Below are positions 34,050-45,938 of a stretch of DNA of 64,000 bases, piece after piece. The stretch's first letter is position 1, and each line of letters starts with the position of its first letter. The notes under the pieces were generated by a model that worked only from the letters and a program-made list of their open reading frames with translations, was not told where the DNA came from and did no database searches. Source of the stretch: Palleronia pelagia (GTDB lineage: Bacteria; Pseudomonadota; Alphaproteobacteria; Rhodobacterales; Rhodobacteraceae); NCBI RefSeq assembly GCF_900110115.1, contig NZ_FOCM01000001.1, positions 620,001 through 684,000 on the forward strand, written 5' to 3'. A program made the position numbers and the translations under genes.

Positions 34050-34964
34050 TCAGCCCGGCTCGGTCCAGTCGCCGTCCTTCGTCTGTTGCAGGATCGTCAG
34101 CGGCTCCTTGAAGGTCAGCGTCTGGTAGGGGAACGGGATCTCGATGCCCGCATCGTCCAGCGCGCGTTTCACCGCGGCGACCACCTTGTCGCGGGACCGG
34201 CGGATATCCACGGGCTTGGATCCGGTCCACCACGTGATCTCGAAATTGATCGAACTGTCGGCGAATTCCTGGGCGAAGATCTGCACGTCGCGCACGTCAT
34301 CGCGGACCGAGTCGACCTCGCGCACCGCCGCCGTGATGACCGTGCGGCAGTGATCCACGTCTTCCCCATAGGCCACGCCGCAGATCACGGTCGTGCGGCG
34401 CAGGCCGGTCGAGGTGCGGATGGTGACCGGGTTTTTGAAGAACATGGCGTTGGGCGCCACGACCAGCTGTCCGTCCGTCTGGCGCACATGGGTGTCGCGG
34501 ATGGTGATGTTCTCCACCTGGCCGTCGATGCCTTCGCATTCGATGTAATCTTCGACCGAGAACGGCTCGCGGATCAGCAGCAGGATGCCGGCGAGGAAAT
34601 TTTCGAACACGTCCTTGAAGGCGAAACCGATGGCGACACCACCAACTCCGAGCGCCGCCAGCGCACGTCCGGGGGTCACCGTGGGAAAGGCGATGGTGAT
34701 GGCGATCAGGGCCGTGAACAGCCACAGCCCCACCGTCAGCAGCATGATCACCACGTCGCGCAGGGCGCGGCGCATCCGCGCTTTCTTCAGTGACCGCGGC
34801 ACGATCCATTGCACCAGCCGGATCACGATCCACATGACCGCCACGAAAACGAGCGCCGCCACCAGCTGCGGCAGGACGCGCCAGAACGCGGTGCCGAACC
34901 CCTCGATCTGGTTGCGCATGGGCTCGGGGAAGACCTCCCAGGCCGCGATCATCAGATCCCACAT
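34050..34964 (-). CDS. MscS-family mechanosensitive ion channel
   Basis: 304 residues with three N-terminal membrane segments (about 27-52, 68-92 and 97-118). The pore-lining third segment is GRALAALGVGGVAIGFAFKDVFENFLAGI, close to the MscS TM3 Gly/Ala pattern. A soluble cytoplasmic beta/alpha domain follows. The length is close to E. coli MscS (286). The role is osmotic down-shock release of solutes from the inner membrane. It is 20 bases from the yitT-like stop, so probably co-transcribed. The 128 bases between it and typA hold nothing notable. Confidence 0.9.
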   Translation of the reverse strand: MWDLMIAAWEVFPEPMRNQIEGFGTAFWRVLPQLVAALVFVAVMWIVIRLVQWIVPRSLKKARMRRALRDVVIMLLTVGLWLFTALIAITIAFPTVTPGRALAALGVGGVAIGFAFKDVFENFLAGILLLIREPFSVEDYIECEGIDGQVENITIRDTHVRQTDGQLVVAPNAMFFKNPVTIRTSTGLRRTTVICGVAYGEDVDHCRTVITAAVREVDSVRDDVRDVQIFAQEFADSSINFEITWWTGSKPVDIRRSRDKVVAAVKRALDDAGIEIPFPYQTLTFKEPLTILQQTKDGDWTEPG

Positions 34965-34984
34965 ACCGTGCCGCTCTCGTTACC

Positions 34985-35590
34985 TCAGGTGGCGACGTAG
35001 CGGTCCCGGCGGTGATTGACAGCGATGATGAGGTTCAGAACCACGGCGCCCAGCAGCGACAGCGCGACGATGGACAGCGGGAAAAGCAAGGCGGCGACCG
35101 AGAACAGCACCGCGTCGAAGATCAGCTGGACATAGCCCGCGCGAAACCCCGTGGTGTCCTGCACGTAAAGCGCCACGACGCCGATCCCGCCCAGGCTGCC
35201 GCCGTGGCGGAACATGGCCAGCAGCCCCAGACCGGTCAGCGCGCCGAACAGGACGGCGCCCAGCGCGGGCTGCACATACTCGATCCGGAAGCCCATGGGC
35301 ATGAGCTCGGTCAGGATGGACAGCACCGTCACCGAGCCCAGGGATTTCAGGGTGAAGGTCCGCCCCAGCCGCTGCCATGCCAGCGCGTAGAAGGGCAGGT
35401 TCACCACGAAGAAGACGGCGCCGAAGCTCCAGCCCGTGACGTAGGACAGGATCACGGCCAGCCCGGCGGTCTGACCCGTGACGAGGCCCAGGTGCGTCAG
35501 CACGTGAATGCCGACCGAGCACAGGAAGACGCCCAGCCCGAGGCCTTGGGCGTCTTCCAGCGCTGTGTGCTTCAGGTGTTCATCCGACAT
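34985..35590 (-). CDS. YitT-family membrane protein
   Basis: 201 residues with about five hydrophobic segments. [19 protein letters not shown] and the late [19 protein letters not shown] block match the YitT (DUF161) family, whose function is not established. It is upstream of the MscS gene on the same strand (20-base gap). The start is the ATG at 35590. No regulatory motif is obvious in the 180 bases towards icd. Confidence 0.82.
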   Translation of the reverse strand: MSDEHLKHTALEDAQGLGLGVFLCSVGIHVLTHLGLVTGQTAGLAVILSYVTGWSFGAVFFVVNLPFYALAWQRLGRTFTLKSLGSVTVLSILTELMPMGFRIEYVQPALGAVLFGALTGLGLLAMFRHGGSLGGIGVVALYVQDTTGFRAGYVQLIFDAVLFSVAALLFPLSIVALSLLGAVVLNLIIAVNHRRDRYVAT

Positions 35591-35731
35591 GGGGGACAGT
35601 TTTCCCGGGACGCCGCGGGATCAAGGCCAATCGGCGCGGTTTCGCGGGATGCGGGCGCGATTCCTGTGCGGATGCCTTGGAAACGGGCAGACAAGGCCGT
35701 TGGTCGCGCGCGGGGGCGCGTATCGGTGAAG

Positions 35732-35756
35732 GGGCGCCCGTTGGCCGGGCGCCCCG
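35732..35756 (-). terminator. stem-loop terminator after icd
   Basis: GGGGCGCCCG (35732-35741) and CGGGCGCCCC (35747-35756), a perfect 10-base-pair stem with a 5-base loop, lie 15 bases past the icd stop on the minus strand. The following bases are only weakly T-rich. Confidence 0.55.
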
Positions 35757-35770
35757 TGATCGGCTCGATC

Positions 35771-37948
<2,178 letters not shown>

Positions 37949-38091
37949 GGGATCCTCGCTGAAATCTGGATTTGCGCCGGTCTTAGACCAAACGGCGGCG
38001 CGCTGAAAGAAAATAATTGTATGCGGATGTATACCGACGCGATCCGGAACGGATCGGCCCGCCACACGTCTTGGCGGGGAAGGAGAGACAC

Positions 38092-38250
38092 ATGGATATC
38101 ATTCGCATCATCATCGCCATCATCCTGCCGCCCCTGGGCGTGTTCCTGCAGGAAGGGCTGGGCAAGCATTTCTGGATCAACATCCTGCTGACGATCCTGG
38201 GCTACATCCCCGGCATCGTCCACGCGCTTTGGATCATCATCAAGCGCTAG
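38092..38250 (+). CDS. Pmp3/YqaE-family small membrane protein
   Basis: 52 residues, almost entirely two membrane segments ([18 protein letters not shown] and [19 protein letters not shown]). This is the hallmark of the Pmp3/UPF0057 family, linked to membrane potential and salt stress in yeast and plants. The start at 38092 follows a strong AAGGAGAG. It is a single gene between icd and wrbA. Confidence 0.93.
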   Translation: MDIIRIIIAIILPPLGVFLQEGLGKHFWINILLTILGYIPGIVHALWIIIKR

Positions 38251-38333
38251 GGGCCCATCTGCTCACTGTCGCGCCCATTCGCACAGGCGATGTTCATCGG
38301 CGAAGGATGACACCGGGCCGGCAGACCCGATCT

Positions 38334-38347
38334 ATGTCGCATGACAT
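38334..38347. promoter_or_regulatory. inverted repeat upstream of wrbA
   Basis: ATGTC-GCAT-GACAT, a perfect 5+5 inverted repeat, lies 36 bases before the wrbA start in a 133-base intergenic region. It could be an operator; no regulator gene is adjacent. Confidence 0.25.
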
Positions 38348-38383
38348 CGACCGAGCAGACGGCTCGAACCAAGGAGCATTCCC

Positions 38384-38977
38384 ATGAGCACACCGAAGAT
38401 CCTGATCCTGTTCTATTCAACCTACGGCACCAACCACACGGTCGCGCAGACCGCCGCCGAGGCCGCGAAAGAGGCGGGCGCCGACGTGCGGCTGCGCCGC
38501 TTCGCCGAGACGGCCCCGAAAGAGGTCGTCGAGGGACAAGACGCCTGGAAGGCGCAGCTTGAGAAGATGCAGGACATCCCCGAGGTCTCGCCCGACGACA
38601 TGGAATGGGCGGACGGCTATTTCGTGTCGGCACCCACCCGGTTCGGCGTGGTGGCCAGCCAGGTGCGCGTGTTTTTCGACACGCTGGGCGGGCTGTGGCA
38701 GAAAGGCGCCATGGCAAACAAGACCTTCACCGCCACGACCTCGTCCAACACGCCGAACGGCGGGCAGGAGATGACGCTCCAGTCGCTCTACACCACCGCG
38801 ATGCACTGGGGCACGATCATCGTCGCGCCGGGCTATACCGACGGTGTGAAATTCGAGGACAACGGCAACCCCTACGGCTTCTCGAAGGCCGCGGGCGAGT
38901 TCGAGGACGTGCATCGCCGGTCCGTCTCGTTCCAGGCTCGGCGGCTGGTCGAGATTACCGCCAAGCTGGTGGGCTGA
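38384..38977 (+). CDS. wrbA: NAD(P)H:quinone oxidoreductase, WrbA type
   Basis: Flavodoxin-fold FMN enzyme that reduces quinones by two electrons, protecting from redox cycling. 197 residues, the family length. The FMN phosphate loop is [38 protein letters not shown] and [12 protein letters not shown] are WrbA signatures. The start follows CAAGGAGC. The SMR transporter gene begins 34 bases later, so a shared transcript is possible. Confidence 0.93.
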   Translation: MSTPKILILFYSTYGTNHTVAQTAAEAAKEAGADVRLRRFAETAPKEVVEGQDAWKAQLEKMQDIPEVSPDDMEWADGYFVSAPTRFGVVASQVRVFFDTLGGLWQKGAMANKTFTATTSSNTPNGGQEMTLQSLYTTAMHWGTIIVAPGYTDGVKFEDNGNPYGFSKAAGEFEDVHRRSVSFQARRLVEITAKLVG

Positions 38978-39011
38978 TGCCGGCACGGACCGCACGACAG
39001 GGCGCGCGGCG

Positions 39012-39344
39012 ATGACGCGCGCCTACCTGTTCCTGATGACCGCCATCGTGCTCGAAGTGATGGCGACCACGGCGCTCGCGCGGTCCAACAGCTTTTCCCG
39101 GCTGCTGCCCAGCATTCTCTGCGTGGTCGGGTACGTGGGGTCGTTCTACTGCCTGTCGATCCCGATCCGGGTGATGCCCACCGGGATCATCTACGCGATC
39201 TGGGCGGGCGTCGGCATCGTGCTGATCACGCTGGTCGCCTGGATCTGGCAGGGCCAGGTCCTGGACGCCCCCGCCCTGGCGGGGCTCGCCCTGATCCTGG
39301 CGGGTGTCGTCGTGATCAACGTGTTTTCCGACACCCTGCACTAA
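39012..39344 (+). CDS. SMR-family multidrug efflux protein
   Basis: 110 residues with four membrane segments, the size of EmrE/SugE proteins. The essential membrane-buried glutamate is E15 in IVLEVMATTAL. The central PTGIIYAIWAGVG and C-terminal LIGAGVV-like (LILAGVVVINVFS) blocks are typical. Proton-driven export of small cationic compounds is expected, with ligand unknown. It is convergent with the hydrolase gene; a 7-base-pair GC hairpin (39345-39362) sits between the two stops. Confidence 0.9.
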   Translation: MTRAYLFLMTAIVLEVMATTALARSNSFSRLLPSILCVVGYVGSFYCLSIPIRVMPTGIIYAIWAGVGIVLITLVAWIWQGQVLDAPALAGLALILAGVVVINVFSDTLH

Positions 39345-39369
39345 CCGGGCCGGGCGGCCCGGCCGTCGA

Positions 39370-40023
39370 TCAGCGCGAGTTCTCGGTCAGCCGCCGCTTC
39401 ACGTAATCCTGCACCGTGCCGATCATCGGCTCCATGTGCGGATCCTCGAAGAAGTGGCCGGCGCCCTCGACCTCCTCGTGGGTGATCGTGATGCCCTTCT
39501 GCTCGTGCAGCTTGCCGACAAGTGTGTGAGTGTCCTTCGGCGGGGCCACGCGGTCGTTCGCGCCGTTGATGATCAGGCCCGAGCTGGGGCAGGGGGCGAG
39601 AAAGCTGAAATCGTACATGTTGGCCGGCGGGCTGACGGACACGAAGCCGGTGATTTCGGGCCGCCGCATCAGCAGCTGCATGCCGATCCAAGCCCCGAAG
39701 CTGAAGCCCGCGACCCAGCAATGCTTGGCGTTGCTGTTCATGCTCTGAAGATAATCCAGCGCCGCGGCGGCATCCGACAGCTCGCCCACGCCCTGGTCGT
39801 ATTCGCCCTGGCTGCGGCCCACGCCACGGAAGTTGAAGCGCAGGACCGTGAAGCCGAGGTTCAGGAACGCGTAGTGCAGGTTGTAGACCACCCGGTTGTT
39901 CATCGTTCCGCCGAATTGCGGATGCGGGTGCAGCACGATGGCGATGGGCGCGTCGCGGACCTTTTGCGGGTGATAGCGACCTTCCAGGCGACCTTCGGGG
40001 CCGGGAAAAATAACCTCGGGCAT
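39370..40023 (-). CDS. alpha/beta hydrolase
   Basis: 217 residues, no signal peptide. The nucleophile elbow is GFSFGAW, and candidate triad partners are the Asp in GANDRVAP and the His in GAGHFFED. HPHPQFGGTMNN and RFNFRGVGRSQG match a small bacterial family of 'alpha/beta' hydrolases of unknown substrate. It is divergent from iscR and shares the intergenic region with the iron-type palindrome. Whether it belongs to iron or Fe-S physiology is not known. Confidence 0.85.
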   Translation of the reverse strand: MPEVIFPGPEGRLEGRYHPQKVRDAPIAIVLHPHPQFGGTMNNRVVYNLHYAFLNLGFTVLRFNFRGVGRSQGEYDQGVGELSDAAAALDYLQSMNSNAKHCWVAGFSFGAWIGMQLLMRRPEITGFVSVSPPANMYDFSFLAPCPSSGLIINGANDRVAPPKDTHTLVGKLHEQKGITITHEEVEGAGHFFEDPHMEPMIGTVQDYVKRRLTENSR

Positions 40024-40085
40024 GGGCGCACGATCTTTCTTGTCTGCGGTGGGCCGGGCTTAGTTGACGGAAAGCGTCTGCCACC

Positions 40086-40100
40086 TTAGAAACGTTCTAA
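40086..40100. promoter_or_regulatory. Irr/ICE-like palindrome upstream of iscR
   Basis: TTAGAA-ACG-TTCTAA, a perfect 6+6 inverted repeat, lies in the 167-base region between the hydrolase gene and iscR, 91 bases before the iscR start. It resembles the iron control element bound by Irr in alphaproteobacteria as I recall it. It would give iron-responsive control of the suf operon, and possibly of the hydrolase. Confidence 0.55.
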
Positions 40101-40190
40101 ATTGGCGCCGGGCCGGGCCTGTCGCCAAGTCTGTCAGCAGGTAGAGGGCGTTCGTCAGAACGTCAACTGTCACGGGCGTTTGAGGATCGT

Positions 40191-40652
40191 ATGAAGCTGA
40201 GCACCAAGGGGCGTTACGCGATGGTCGCACTGAGCGATCTTGCCTTGCAGGGCGACGGGGCACTGGTGTCGCTGGCCGAACTCAGCCGCCGACAGAAGAT
40301 CTCGCTGGCCTACATGGAGCAGCTCTTCGTCAAGTTGCGCCGCGCCAAGCTGGTGGAATCGGTGCGCGGGCCCGGCGGCGGCTACAGGCTTGCCCGCCCG
40401 GCCTCCGAGATCCGGGTTGCGGACGTTTTGGGCGCCGTGGACGAGACGGTCAGCGCCATGCACCTGGGCGCGGGCGTGTCCGGCGGCACCTCTGGCACGA
40501 AGGCGCAATCGCTGAACAACCGGCTGTGGGAAGGGCTGAGCGCCCATGTTTACGTCTTCCTGCACCAGACGCGCCTGTCGGACGTGGTCGACAACAGCCT
40601 TGCACCCTGTCCGGCGGTCCCGACCCTGTTCGAGGTCGTGGATGAGACCTGA
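40191..40652 (+). CDS. iscR: Rrf2-family regulator IscR
   Basis: Transcription factor that senses Fe-S cluster status and controls the suf genes downstream. 153 residues. The N-terminal winged helix (MKLSTKGRYAMVALSDLA ... GPGGGYRLARP) is canonical. Unlike E. coli IscR, which uses three clustered cysteines, this protein has a single cysteine, C140, near the C-terminus. I recall the same unusual situation in Rhodobacter sphaeroides IscR. It is the first gene of the suf operon and is followed by a dispersed repeat and the first cysteine desulfurase. Confidence 0.92.
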   Translation: MKLSTKGRYAMVALSDLALQGDGALVSLAELSRRQKISLAYMEQLFVKLRRAKLVESVRGPGGGYRLARPASEIRVADVLGAVDETVSAMHLGAGVSGGTSGTKAQSLNNRLWEGLSAHVYVFLHQTRLSDVVDNSLAPCPAVPTLFEVVDET

Positions 40653-40690
40653 TCGCGCGCCATATGGGGCGCTGCCCCGCCGCTGCGCGG

Positions 40691-40719
40691 CTCCCCGAGG
40701 TATTCGGGGAAAGATGAAG
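40691..40719 (-). repeat. dispersed intergenic repeat, copy 2
   Basis: Inverted copy of the 29-base element at 32040-32068 (27 of 29 bases identical by hand). It sits between iscR and the cysteine desulfurase and ends 11 bases before that gene's GTG start, so its GGGGAAAGA part may double as the ribosome binding region. Confidence 0.6.
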
Positions 40720-40730
40720 CGGGTGCCGGC

Positions 40731-41777
40731 GTGAGCGACCGCAGCTATCTCGACTGGAACGCGAGCGCGCCGCTGCGCACCGAGGCGCGGGAGGCGATGG
40801 TCGCGGCGCTGGGGCAGGCGGGCAATCCGTCGGCGATTCACGCCGAGGGTCGCGCGGCCCGTGCCATGGTCGAGCGGGCCCGCGCGCAGGTGGCCGAGGC
40901 CCTGGGCGCCATGGCGGCCGACGTTGTGTTCACCTCGGGCGCGACCGAGGCGGCGGCGCTAGCCTGCGCGGGGCGCGGCCTGGTTTGTGCGCCGGTCGAG
41001 CACGAGGCGGTGCTGGCCTGGTGCGACCCTTCTCTGGCCGTGGATTCTCAGGGCGCGGTGAAGGTGACCGATCCGGCGCGCAGCGCGCTGCAGGCCGCCA
41101 ATTCCGAAACCGGGATCGTGCAGGACCTGGCCGAGGGGATCGCGGTCGTCGACGCGACGCAGATCTTCGGCAAGCTGCCCTTCGCCTTCGACTGGTCGGG
41201 GGCCGACATGGCCTTCGTCTCGGCCCACAAGATCGGCGGGCCAAAGGGAATCGGCGCGCTAGTGCTGCGGCGCGGGCTCGACCTGGCCGCGCAGATCCGC
41301 GGCGGCGGGCAGGAGATGGGGCGCCGGTCGGGCACGGAGAACGTGCCGGCCATCGCGGGTTTCGGCGCCGCGGCCGAGGCGACCGCGCGGGACCTGGCCG
41401 CGGGTCTCTGGGACGACGTGGCGCGTCGGCGTGACGCGCTGGAATCGGCCTTGGACAATGCGGCCCCGCACACCACATTCGTGGGACAGGGGGCGCAGCG
41501 ACTGCCCGGCACAACCTGCCTCGTCACTCCCGGCTGGAAGGGCGAGACGCAGGTCATGCAGATGGACCTGGCCGGAATCGCGGTCAGCGCGGGATCGGCC
41601 TGTTCCAGCGGAAAGCTGCGCGGCAGCGGGACGCTGGCGGCCATGGGGTTCGATGCGACGGCGGCCGGATCGGCCCTGCGCGTCTCGATCGGGCCGGACA
41701 CGACAGAGGATGACATGGCGCGCTTCGTCGATGCATGGAGCGCCGCCCACCAGAAATACCGGGCGCGCGCCGCCTGA
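40731..41777 (+). CDS. cysteine desulfurase, IscS/NifS (class I) type
   Basis: PLP enzyme that takes sulfur from cysteine for cluster assembly. 348 residues from a GTG start at 40731, shorter than E. coli IscS (404). The PLP lysine is K167 in SAHKIGGPKG. The persulfide cysteine is C291 in SACSSGK, which is the class I loop. A second desulfurase (SufS, class II) is encoded at the operon end. It lies between iscR and sufB, 15 bases before sufB. Confidence 0.9.
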   Translation: MSDRSYLDWNASAPLRTEAREAMVAALGQAGNPSAIHAEGRAARAMVERARAQVAEALGAMAADVVFTSGATEAAALACAGRGLVCAPVEHEAVLAWCDPSLAVDSQGAVKVTDPARSALQAANSETGIVQDLAEGIAVVDATQIFGKLPFAFDWSGADMAFVSAHKIGGPKGIGALVLRRGLDLAAQIRGGGQEMGRRSGTENVPAIAGFGAAAEATARDLAAGLWDDVARRRDALESALDNAAPHTTFVGQGAQRLPGTTCLVTPGWKGETQVMQMDLAGIAVSAGSACSSGKLRGSGTLAAMGFDATAAGSALRVSIGPDTTEDDMARFVDAWSAAHQKYRARAA

Positions 41778-41792
41778 GAAGGAGAGATCACG

Positions 41793-43334
41793 ATGACCGA
41801 GATGACCACGTTGCAGGACAAGGCCAAGGAAGGCGTCGACCAGGAAACGGTCGATGCCGTGGCCCAGCTGTCGGGCACCTACAAGCACGGCTGGAACACC
41901 GAGATCGAGATGGATTTCGCGCCCAAGGGCCTGACGGAAGACATCGTGCGCCTGATCTCGGAGCGCAACGAAGAGCCGCAGTGGATGCTGGATTTCCGCC
42001 TGGAAGCCTTCGCCCGCTGGCAGAAGATGGAAGAGCCCGACTGGTCGATGCTGCGTTATGCGCCCGTCGACTACCAGGAGCAGTATTACTACGCCAAGCC
42101 GGCCTCGATGAAGGAGACGCCCAAGTCGCTGGACGACGTCGACCCCAAGCTGTTGGAAACCTATGAAAAGCTGGGTATCCCGCTGAAGGAGCAGATGGTC
42201 CTGGCCGGTGTCGAGGGCGCCGACGAGGCTCCGGCCGAGGCCAAGGACGGCGAGCGCAGGGTCGCCGTCGATGCGGTCTTCGACTCGGTTTCGGTGGGCA
42301 CGACCTTCAAGAAGGAGCTCGAGAAGGCGGGCGTGATCTTCTGCTCGATTTCGGAGGCCATCCGCGAGCATCCCGAGCTGGTGAAGAAGTACCTGGCCAG
42401 CGTCGTGCCGACGCAGGACAACTATTTCGCGACCCTGAACTCGGCCGTCTTCAGCGACGGGTCCTTCGTCTACATCCCGCCGGGCACCCGCTGCCCGATG
42501 GAACTGAGCACCTATTTCCGCATCAATGCCGAGAACACGGGCCAGTTCGAGCGGACGCTGATCATCGCCGATGAAGGCAGCTATGTCAGCTACCTGGAAG
42601 GCTGCACCGCCCCCATGCGCGACACCAACCAGCTGCACGCGGCCGTGGTGGAGATCGTGGCGCTGGACGATGCCGAGGTGAAGTATTCGACCGTCCAGAA
42701 CTGGTATCCGGGCGACGAGAACGGCAAGGGCGGCATCTACAACTTCGTCACCAAGCGTGCCGATTGCCGCGGTGCGCGGTCGAAGGTCAGCTGGACCCAG
42801 GTGGAAACCGGCTCGGCGCTGACGTGGAAATACCCGTCCTGCATCCTGCGCGGCGACGACAGCCAGGGCGAGTTCTACTCGATCGCCATCACCAACAACT
42901 GGCAGCAGGCCGATACCGGCACCAAGATGGTGCACCTGGGCAAGAACACCCGGTCGCGGATCGTCAGCAAGGGGATCAGCGCGGGCCACGCGCAGAACAC
43001 CTATCGCGGCCTCGTTTCCATGCACCCGAAGGCCAAGAACAGCCGAAATTACACGCAATGCGACAGCTTGCTGATCGGCGGAGATTGTGGCGCGCACACG
43101 GTTCCCTATATCGAGGTCAAGAACAACTCGTCCCGGGTCGAGCACGAGGCGACGACGTCGAAGGTCGACGATGACCAGATGTTCTACTGCCAGAGCCGCG
43201 GGCTGGACGAGGAAGAGGCCGTGGCCCTGATCGTGAACGGATTCTGCAAGGAGGTCCTACAGGCGCTGCCCATGGAATTTGCCATGGAAGCTCAGCAGCT
43301 TGTCGCGATCAGTTTGGAGGGGTCCGTCGGATGA
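41793..43334 (+). CDS. sufB: Fe-S scaffold complex protein SufB
   Basis: Core of the SufBCD scaffold on which Fe-S clusters are built. 513 residues, somewhat longer than E. coli SufB (495). The beta-helix core shows [24 protein letters not shown], and the C-terminal [18 protein letters not shown] and [18 protein letters not shown] blocks conserved in SufB. The start follows GAAGGAGAG. After it the suf order is broken by three other genes before sufC. Confidence 0.96.
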   Translation: MTEMTTLQDKAKEGVDQETVDAVAQLSGTYKHGWNTEIEMDFAPKGLTEDIVRLISERNEEPQWMLDFRLEAFARWQKMEEPDWSMLRYAPVDYQEQYYYAKPASMKETPKSLDDVDPKLLETYEKLGIPLKEQMVLAGVEGADEAPAEAKDGERRVAVDAVFDSVSVGTTFKKELEKAGVIFCSISEAIREHPELVKKYLASVVPTQDNYFATLNSAVFSDGSFVYIPPGTRCPMELSTYFRINAENTGQFERTLIIADEGSYVSYLEGCTAPMRDTNQLHAAVVEIVALDDAEVKYSTVQNWYPGDENGKGGIYNFVTKRADCRGARSKVSWTQVETGSALTWKYPSCILRGDDSQGEFYSIAITNNWQQADTGTKMVHLGKNTRSRIVSKGISAGHAQNTYRGLVSMHPKAKNSRNYTQCDSLLIGGDCGAHTVPYIEVKNNSSRVEHEATTSKVDDDQMFYCQSRGLDEEEAVALIVNGFCKEVLQALPMEFAMEAQQLVAISLEGSVG

Positions 43335-43412
43335 TTTCCGTACGGCCGCCATCTTTTCGCCTCAGTCGGGAATCAGTGTCAATCCTGTCTAAAAGGTCAG
43401 GGTCGACAGCGA

Positions 43413-43931
43413 ATGAGGGTTCAGGTGGCGACGCGCAACAAGTCTTTCGAAGAACGACTGGCGGTCATCAGGTCCGGTGCTGCGGGTACGATGTCCCGTC
43501 AGCTGTCGGCTTTGCCCGAGGGCGGGGCGCAACTCTCTCTTCCGAAAATCGCCGCTGCGGTCACGCCGGTGCGCGTGCTCGTCGGCACGATTATCGGCGC
43601 GGTGACGTTGCTTGCGGGCAACGTGCTTGCGGTTCGGATCGACCCGTTCATCGGCAACTTGGATCATCTGCTTGCCTCGAGCCTTCTTTTGCTGGGCGGC
43701 GTGGGCTTCGGCGGGATACTGGCAGTGCTCGCCATGATCGCGCTGAAGCTGGACAAGCCGGCGCTTCAGATTGCGATCGCCACTGGCTTCCTCGCGATGC
43801 TTATGGGCGAGACCCACTTGGCCCAGGCGGCGCCCGAGCTTTGGACGGCTCTCTACACGCCTGGGGCCGACTTGCCTCTGAAGTTCGACCTGCTGGTCGA
43901 AACGGGCACTTACCTGCAAGCCTCTCTCTAA
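43413..43931 (+). CDS. hypothetical membrane protein inside the suf operon
   Basis: 172 residues that I do not recognise. The N-terminal ~50 residues are soluble and basic. Three hydrophobic segments follow (about 52-73, 85-112 and 115-132), then a soluble tail. The start at 43413 has no strong ribosome binding site; a GTG five codons later is possible. It follows sufB by 78 bases and precedes another small membrane gene by 19 bases. Nothing in it suggests a role in cluster assembly. Confidence 0.6.
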   Translation: MRVQVATRNKSFEERLAVIRSGAAGTMSRQLSALPEGGAQLSLPKIAAAVTPVRVLVGTIIGAVTLLAGNVLAVRIDPFIGNLDHLLASSLLLLGGVGFGGILAVLAMIALKLDKPALQIAIATGFLAMLMGETHLAQAAPELWTALYTPGADLPLKFDLLVETGTYLQASL

Positions 43932-43950
43932 TCGTTTCCGGGGCCGCTTC

Positions 43951-44160
43951 ATGAGCGGTCTCGATCGAATCCGCGTCCCCGAATCGAAACGTTGGATCGC
44001 GAGCGTCATTATTGGCGTCGCCACCGTCATGGGGCTGTTCCTGTCCGCGTCGTGGTGGATGGCGGGCGGTCTGTCGCGCGTCGTCATCGCCGCCCTCGTG
44101 TCGGCAGCTGTCGGCTGGGTCGTGGCCTTCGCCTTCCTGCGCGATCGGCGCCGGCGCTGA
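43951..44160 (+). CDS. small hypothetical membrane protein
   Basis: 69 residues with two hydrophobic segments (about 15-35 and 43-63) and a very basic C-terminus (RDRRRR). Family not recognised. It starts 19 bases after the preceding membrane gene and ends one base before the FkbM gene, so it is probably translated with them. Because it is short and GC-rich, chance coding cannot be fully excluded, but the tight spacing and clean membrane pattern support it. Confidence 0.5.
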   Translation: MSGLDRIRVPESKRWIASVIIGVATVMGLFLSASWWMAGGLSRVVIAALVSAAVGWVVAFAFLRDRRRR

Positions 44161-44161
44161 C

Positions 44162-45043
44162 ATGGCTGCGACGGCGCAACGGCATTTCGACGCGGACCGC
44201 GTCGGCGACCTGATCGCCGTCCTGTCGCCTGCGCGGCCGACCCGCGTGGTCGAGGTCGGCGCCAACCCGATCAATGACAATCCCTACGCCAATCTGCGCG
44301 ACATGGGCGGCTGCCACGTCTGGGGGTTCGAACCGGACCGGACGGCCTTTGCCCGGTTGGAAAGCCGCGAGAACGAGACCTACCTGCCGCACGCCGTCGG
44401 CGACGGGGCGCGCCGCACCTTGAAAGTGTGCCGGATGCCGTCGCTGACGTCGCTGCTTGAGCCGGCCGCGAGCACCCACCGCTACCTGCAACGAATGTCG
44501 AAACCGGCCACGGTCGAGCAGCGGGTGGATGTCGACACCGTGCGGCTGGACGACTTGGCCGAACCAGACGCGTTCGATCTGCTGAAGATCGACGTGCAGG
44601 GCGGTGAGTTGCTTGTGTTCGAGGGCGCGGCCAACCGGCTGCGCGAAACGTCGGTCGTGATCACCGAAGTGGGATTCTTGCCCATCTACGAGGATCAGCC
44701 GTTGCTGGACGCGCAGATGGCGGCCCTGCGCGCGGCGGGGCTTATGCTGCACAAATTCCTGCACCTGAAGGCCCTGTCATTGAGGGGCGGCATGAATACC
44801 GGCCTTCACAAGCGGCGTCACGGCAACCAGTTGATTGACGGAGATGCCGCATTTGTCCGCGACATCATGGAACCCGACGCGGTGCCGGATGAACAGTTGA
44901 AGCACCTGGCGATCCTGTCGGACGCGGTGCTGGAAAGTTTCGACCTTGCCGTGCGCTGCCTCGACCTGCTGGTGGCGCGCGGATCCATCGACGGTAACGC
45001 GGCCCAGAGCTACGTGGACCGGTTGCCCGACCAGGCAGCCTGA
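44162..45043 (+). CDS. FkbM-family methyltransferase
   Basis: 293 residues. The SAM-binding start is VVEVGANPIN, followed by GFEPDR. The FkbM-type LLKIDVQGGELLVFEGA motif is clear at about residues 139-155. These enzymes O-methylate sugars or small molecules; the substrate here is unknown. It starts one base after the small membrane gene, the last of three non-suf genes between sufB and sufC. The ATG at 44162 is chosen because conserved sequence begins soon after; upstream sequence in that frame overlaps other genes. Confidence 0.82.
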   Translation: MAATAQRHFDADRVGDLIAVLSPARPTRVVEVGANPINDNPYANLRDMGGCHVWGFEPDRTAFARLESRENETYLPHAVGDGARRTLKVCRMPSLTSLLEPAASTHRYLQRMSKPATVEQRVDVDTVRLDDLAEPDAFDLLKIDVQGGELLVFEGAANRLRETSVVITEVGFLPIYEDQPLLDAQMAALRAAGLMLHKFLHLKALSLRGGMNTGLHKRRHGNQLIDGDAAFVRDIMEPDAVPDEQLKHLAILSDAVLESFDLAVRCLDLLVARGSIDGNAAQSYVDRLPDQAA

Positions 45044-45176
45044 GAGCCGGGCACAAGATTTCGCGGTGCCTTTCGGCCCGCGCGCGTCCTTGCTAGGACG
45101 CCCCCAAGACGCGGGACCCTCGCGGGCCCGCCGGAAAACACCGCGGCGCGAGCGCCGCCGCAGACGAAGGAAGATG

Positions 45177-45937
<761 letters not shown>

Positions 45938-45938
<1 letters not shown>

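Noticed and set aside
33964-34233. 89-codon minus-strand frame between typA and the MscS gene
   Set aside because: Two thirds of it overlap the MscS gene in another frame and the translation is low-complexity Arg/Gly.
39345-39362. CCGGGCC/GGCCCGG hairpin after the SMR gene as a terminator
   Set aside because: Only seven pairs, no T-run, and it is close to both stop codons; kept as a mention but not listed as a terminator.
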